The notes below the pieces were generated by a model. It did not search any database. It was not told where the DNA came from and saw nothing but the letters and a program-made list of their open reading frames with translations. The translations under genes and the position numbers were made by a program. Shown piece by piece: positions 59,142 to 64,000 of a stretch of 64,000 bases of DNA; within the stretch, counting starts at the first letter, position 1; each line of letters starts with the position of its first letter. Source of the stretch: Amaranthus tricolor (taxonomy: Eukaryota > Streptophyta > Magnoliopsida > Caryophyllales > Amaranthaceae); contig NC_080049.1 in the NCBI RefSeq assembly GCF_026212465.1, forward strand, positions 8,758,883 through 8,822,882, given 5' to 3'.

Positions 59142-59916
59142 TGGAACAAGTTTTCAGCGAAAGATCGATTATGATTAACTTGTTCAATCGCTCAATAACC
59201 AGACAATCAAGGACGAAGAATTTCTCGATCAAATTAACCTTTTTTAGATGAATTCTAAGCAATCTTTAATGATTACTTATCCTGGAAGAAGACACTGATT
59301 CCCCTAAGGAATGCAAGGCTTTAATCCTCACAATTCTCTCAATGATCAACGTGATCTTGGAGAAGTATGAATCTGTGAAGGCTTGATACACTCAACCTCT
59401 CAAACAGAAAATGGCAAAACAGAAACAAACACCTTGTTCTTTGAAAGATTACTAGGATCGTAGATGAATTAACACTGAATAATATGTTTCTCTTACAATG
59501 TGAAGGAGAGCCTTATTTATAGAATTGGCTTTCATCCTTTAACGGCTTACAAACAAGAAAAAGGGCGCCTAACTTCTAACGGTCATATTAGACGTCTTAA
59601 AATGGAGCGTGCTAAGAGTTTGGGAACATCCAGCTGTTCCTTATCCTTCTTCTTTTAGGTACAGGATTATGTAAGCTTTCTCCGAGGTTGGACCATGTAT
59701 ATTCATAGTGTTGAGTAACTATTCCTCAGCTCTTTGTATATCAGCTTCATTAACTCGAGTTGGTCCAAGATCAATACGCTGTTCCTCTATGCTGTTCCCA
59801 GTATCAACCTTGTGTTTGTCATATGCAAAAGGTGTACTTGTTACAGAATATGAACTGACAATTAGAACCCTCAAACGTGCAAATAGAACGCTGGGCTAGA
59901 GGCCCTCTCACTAACA
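59142..59916 (-). repeat. 5' LTR of the gypsy element
   Basis: Runs from TGTTAGTGAGAGGGCC (59916) to ...CTTGTTCCA (59142), 775 bp, with TATA box CTATAAATAAGG (about 59523). Starts TG and ends CA as expected. Confidence 0.85.
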
Positions 59917-59933
59917 TTCTCTCGCTAGCTTCT

Positions 59934-59935
<2 letters not shown>

Positions 59936-59976
<41 letters not shown>
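59936..59976. repeat. Poly(T) run, 41 bp
   Basis: Uninterrupted T homopolymer just outside the gypsy LTR. It could be the poly(A) of a retroposed sequence on the minus strand, or a length-unstable assembly feature. Confidence 0.9.
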
Positions 59977-59980
<4 letters not shown>

Positions 59981-60025
59981 AAAAACAATTGTTTTAATCT
60001 TTGTTCTTTTCTTTTAAAAAACAGT

Positions 60026-60385
60026 GGGAATTTCATGTGGTTACTCTCAAATTTTGGCTTTTTGACGTGGTAAATAAACATATTTTTAATCCATGTAGTG
60101 ATATTGGCATTCTAACTTTTCCATGTGGTAGATAAAAGAAAAGTTTTTTTTGTTAACTTTACATTATTTTACTCAAAGTAATGACATTTTTTTCAAAAAA
60201 CAAATGCCGTTATCACCCAAATTAACCACATGTTTCGAAATCCAGTCGAAATAAGTGTTTAATTTAACCAAAAACTTAACATTTTATCAACCGCATGAAA
60301 AATTTGAAAACTCAAAGTTGCCACGCGGATTTAATTAAACATTTGTGGAAAAGCTAAAAGCTAGAGTCACCACATGAAATTTCTC
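60026..60385. mobile_element. MITE with ATTTCATGTGGT ends
   Basis: Left GGGAATTTCATGTGGTTACT and right AGTCACCACATGAAATTTCTC are inverted repeats. Flanks AAAACAGT and AAAACATT match at 7 of 8 positions. Non-coding. hAT or Mutator type, not decided. Confidence 0.75.
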
Positions 60386-62431
60386 AAAACATTTATACTA
60401 CTCTTAAAATTTATAGCTACGTTTTTAAAAATAGCTTTAAAATTAAAATTATATTATATAAAATGAAAAACAGTCTTTCTTTTATTTATTTTAATTGGGT
60501 TGACTTGATTTGAGATATATTATTTTATCGTATAGACGAGGATTAATAGGAGGGTACGTTTATATTCTAGGGCCGCTTCACAAGGTAATTCTTAATGTCC
60601 ATCCAATTAGAGTTATCCAATTAGTATTATGTGCTAAGTGATAATGTGTTTAAATGAGATGCATGATTTTGTTTTATTTTTACGTTATATATTTATCACT
60701 CAAATAATAATATTATAATTTTATTACAGGTTTAATTTATAATTTTATTATTTAAATGACGAATTAAAAGTAGTAATTTGGGACAAAAATATTTATGATA
60801 ATAATTTCCGTTGTCACCGATTGATGTAAAAATGGTGTTCTAGAAAATGAAATTTCAATTGGATATTCTTGAGATATATATTTGCTGGAAAAATTTATGA
60901 TCATAAAATAAAATATGTTTGATACGTGATTATGTGCTCATGACTAATTATTAAAATGTATTAAATCAATTAAAGTGAAACATGATGGAAATGAAGCTTT
61001 TATATTTGTTGTGATTCAAGTATAAGGGTGATGAATATGTTGCCATGTTTGGTTAGCATAGCTGCCGACATGTTATATTTTCGATACTTGATATGAATTT
61101 TGGTCTTTCTTTTATTTGTTGTGATCCAAGTAGGAGGGGTGTGCACATTAGGGTTAAGGGTTAACCGAGACAACTCTGCTGGTCGTGAATTATTTGGGGT
61201 GACGTTGATAAAGTAGGTATAGGAGTAAAGCCTCGCCCTAGTGGCATTCTTGTTCCCTCAAATTAATAATTGAATATGTGTTTGTTATTATTAAATATCA
61301 AATTAATTAATTGGTTTATGTGATTTTATATTGATTACAAAAATTGATCTTTAACTCAGTTATATATTATTTTCTAAAATTATTTTCAAACTTATTATTT
61401 TACGTGATGGAGTTGGAATTACTAGATTCCTGATTTTATGAGTTTTTTCGTTGTCTTTCCAGCATTCTTATTTTGCAGGTTATTGATTACCTAGAAATTA
61501 GTTTTATTATAGTCATGTCTCGGTTTAATTTTTTTTACGTTTAGTTGTTTAAGTTTTATATGAACTTAAATTCAATTTAAAATTTTCTTAAGTTGTAAGA
61601 CTTTTTAGTTGGTTTAATTTTATTAAGTTATTTCATAGTTGTTTAGCCTTAAATTTATTTTCTTAGAAATAGATGTGGCGGTAACATTCCCATGAGTAGG
61701 TTTTTGTTCATCCTTTTCTTTAAAAGAGTTTGCGAAAATTAGACCTAATTATGAGGGTGTTGCAACAAAGATTGAATAAGCAAAATATTCATTTGGAATA
61801 ATCTTTTCTCAATTTCAATTGTCTTTTGCAGAATATTTATTTTGTTAAGGTTTTGTTATTTTCATTTTCTTCTTTTTCAATGTTGGAGATTTATTTTTAA
61901 TTTTGATTTTATTTTCATGATTTCGGGTATCATTGGTTTCTCCTTTCAGTTTTCTTAATTTTATTGGGTTTAAATCATTTGAACCAAGTGGCCTTCCAAG
62001 CTTTCTTCGTACAAAAAGTTCTTTCTTTTTTGTCTTTTCAATTGGGATTTAAATTAGGGCAAGAGCATTTGCTGCTGGTATATGTGATTTTATAACTTTT
62101 TAATTCTTTGTCCATCAGATAATTGGTTAGCAACACTTTGTAGGTGACCATTTCGTTCGACCAATTCGTTATACTTCTTATTCACACGAATTTATTTTTT
62201 GATCTAAATATTCAAAATGTGTTACTTTCTAATTAAGTTTCATATTCTTCTTTCTGTAAATCCACTTTTTCTTCCCCTGAGGATGAGAATACACAACAAC
62301 ATAATACGGAGTTCTTAGACGCTTATTTACTCATTTTTTCGACAGTTTTTTCCATCAAAATTATTTTTTTACACTTGGACAAGCGTCTAAAAAACTTAGC
62401 ATCACAAATATTTTTCGACACTATATTTTAG
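60386..62431. other. Long AT-rich stretch without a recognisable gene
   Basis: Only short ORFs. It may contain introns or upstream exons of the Lys/Glu-rich exon at 62432; TATATTTTAG just before 62432 looks like its splice acceptor. Confidence 0.45.
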
Positions 62432-63681
62432 ACGCGTTGAGGAAGTGACTATTAAAGAGGATGTTGAAGAGGAGCTTGGTGAAAAAGAGAAGAAGGCGTC
62501 AAAAGAAGGAGAGGTTGCTCAAGAGGGCAAAGAGGCTAATAAGGAGGAGGAGAACCAAGAAGAGATTGTTGCTATTCCTGTCCAACCTACATCACCACCA
62601 CCAATTGTTGAAGTCACTCCTGTAACTAGAGGTGTTCATTCGGGTAATTGGGTCGGTTTCGAACGGGTGTCATTCGACTCGGTTGTCTTTCGGATCGGTT
62701 ATATTTCGGATGCGTGTTGCGACAGGTCATACTCGGGTCGAGTCGGTTAGTCACAGTTCGGTTGAAGATCAGTTATTCGAGCTATCGGGTTAGCATCTGT
62801 TCGGTGTCGGTTGAAGTTCATGTCGAGTTTCAATCGTTCTCGGGTTGTCATCGGTTAATAATTGGTTCGGTTTTACCGAATGCAGATCGGGTTCGGGTAT
62901 TTTTCAAGTAGAATTCGGCTACGAACTGCGAATTACTAATTACTATTGATCGAGTCAGTGTCAGATTAAGTTGTTAGTCATTTTTTAATTGATGATAAGG
63001 TTCCTTTACTTAAAGCAAAATAGTGAAAATGCAATTCAATTAGTGATCATTATTACATTGTTACTTTTACTTGTTTGACCGAAAATTAAAATTATAAAGT
63101 TCTATCAATTTTCATATAATTCGATTAAAAGTAGTGAATTTAACATTGAATATTGATTATTAACTCTAAATATATGAAACCATGTATTGATAAGATTTAT
63201 TTTATTAAACTATTTATGACTTTATTAGAATAACTAATAAGATGATTGAATATGAGTCTGTCATACTTTTATGTAAAAACTTGGTTCAGGTTTACAGCAG
63301 TTCGATCTAAACTTCGTTCGGGTTAAGTCGATTTTAGCCGGATCGAGTTCGGTTTAGAGCATGATTTGGGCAGGATATGACTCAGGTCGGTCACTATTAA
63401 GTTCGGGTAATCTCGGTTAATAGTTACGTGTCGGTTAGAAAAATCGGTTACAGGTCGGGTTTAGTTTTCTCATTTTCGGTTGTCAACCGGTTCGAGTATA
63501 GCTTTGGGTCGGGTAATATCGGTTTCATAAACCTAAAAAAGGAACACATTTTCGGGTCGGTTTACTTTTGGCCTCGGATCGAATTTTCGGGTCGAGTTAC
63601 TTTTGAACAATTCTACCTGTAACTAATTCACCTGAAAAAACTAAGGCTTCCAAGAAAAGGAAGACAAGGTCCAAAACGTAG
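62432..63681 (+). pseudogene. Last exon of an unrecognised Lys/Glu-rich protein, split by a hAT element
   Basis: After an acceptor-like ATTTTAG the frame reads VEEVTIKEDVEEELGEKEKK, a Lys/Glu-rich stretch, then a Pro-rich PVQPTSPPPIVEVTPV. At 62626 it is interrupted by a 989-bp hAT element. Beyond it the same frame resumes with NSPEKTKASKKRKTRSKT and stops at TAG (63679), a basic tail like a nuclear localisation signal. Upstream exons were not found. It could be a host gene or a transposon gene; no family is recognised. Whether the element is removed from the transcript is unknown. Confidence 0.5.
62627..63615. mobile_element. hAT-like non-autonomous element with perfect 8-bp TSD
   Basis: Ends TAGAGGTGTTCA and TGAACAATTCTA, flanked by CCTGTAAC on both sides (62619-62626 and 63616-63623). 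Subterminal regions are dense in TCGGGT/GTCGG motifs, likely transposase binding sites. No transposase ORF. Related ends at 43423 and 51953. Confidence 0.88.
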
Positions 63682-63889
63682 TTTTTATGTTGATTGATGG
63701 ACATTTTTTTTAAATTGGCAAACAGTTATTTTTTTTTTGTGGAACAATCCCAAACATTTTAATCGCTGTTTAATTTTTGATGAAAGTCAAATGGGGGAGA
63801 AATTTATGTAATAGTTTATTATGATTTATGTTTTGTTGCTTTGCATGCTTGATTGTTGTCATGTTTGATTGTTGATTGTTCATATTTCA

Positions 63890-63990
63890 GTTCATGTCGT
63901 TTCATGTTCATAAAAATTCATTTTCATAAACGTTCATTCATAAAAATTCATGTTCATAAAGTTCATTCATAATAATTCATGTTCATGTTG
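63890..63990. repeat. Short tandem repeats of TTCATGTTCATAAA type
   Basis: About six imperfect copies of (T)TCAT(G)TTCATAAA near the right edge of the window. Non-coding. Confidence 0.75.
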
Positions 63991-64000
63991 TTTTTTTAAA

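Larger units (their letters stand above)
57404..59916 (-). mobile_element. 5' half of a Ty3/gypsy LTR retrotransposon
   Basis: Minus-strand order: LTR 59916-59142, PBS 59139-59126, leader, gag. The pol region and 3' LTR are not found; the element is broken at 57407 by the LINE, and the DNA beyond the LINE does not resume as pol. Confidence 0.75.

Noticed and set aside
62445..62911. ORFs extending from the Lys/Glu-rich exon into following DNA
   Set aside because: The parts after 62626 are hAT subterminal repeats (TCGGGT motifs), not protein-coding sequence.

Overview
The window is eukaryotic nuclear DNA from a flowering plant, almost certainly a eudicot: spliced genes with GT/AG introns, a plant-specific phytosulfokine-type receptor kinase, and plant transposon families (MULE, hAT, CACTA, Stowaway, RTE and L1 LINEs, copia and gypsy LTR elements). 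The species cannot be fixed from sequence alone. The DNA is AT-rich and dominated by nested, decaying transposable elements, with only three convincing host genes.

Layout. 1-768: right end of a MULE-like element holding an array of palindromes and a near-perfect inverted repeat whose two arms each carry a degenerate tRNA-Ile. 1330-3404: long-TIR element with a nested Stowaway MITE, then a second MITE. 4493-8284: LTR retrotransposon with about 3.5 % LTR divergence, no recognisable pol and a 351-codon ORF of unknown type. 8285-15560: AT-rich DNA with MITEs, an (AT)n run, a TRIM-like element and a 168-bp tandem duplication. 16243-19377: intact single-exon PSKR2-like receptor kinase. 21112-26180: Helitron/MITE-like remnant, a Pack-MULE carrying a pyruvate dehydrogenase kinase fragment, and a near full-length RTE LINE. 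26273-31560: MuDR-like element with a GRF zinc-finger gene convergent with a mudrA-type transposase, both broken by small mutations and split by a solo LTR. 31750-35095: remnants (third palindrome array, copia RNase H, solo LTR). 36036-37226: small two-exon LEA-like gene with ABRE motifs, lying between two copies of one LTR family in opposite orientation. 40017-45771: five-exon PP2C phosphatase gene on the minus strand with a 4.2-kb first intron full of repeats. 46514-51402: MULE whose decayed transposase carries a C-terminal OTU-like protease domain, convergent with a plant-mobile-domain pseudogene. 51953-59916: hAT fragment, CACTA end, LTR-like repeat, and a gypsy element with gag and 5' LTR split by a LINE that is itself split by a MITE. 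60026-64000: MITE, long AT-rich stretch and a Lys/Glu-rich exon split by a hAT element with a perfect 8-bp target duplication.

How the parts relate. The host genes look independent: a peptide-hormone receptor, a probable stress protein and a protein phosphatase. The most unusual signal is a family of 33/34-bp-period arrays (8-97, 31752-31838, 46895-47048). Each unit is a 21-22-bp palindrome plus a 12-bp spacer that is itself usually palindromic. Between arrays the two arms have changed together (GCAC/GTGC versus GCCC/GGGC), so the dyad is kept although its sequence is not. In the best preserved copy the array lies in the first intron of the MULE-OTU transposase; in another it abuts the paired tRNA hairpin. 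All coordinates, splice sites and family calls are by-eye readings; no database search was run.
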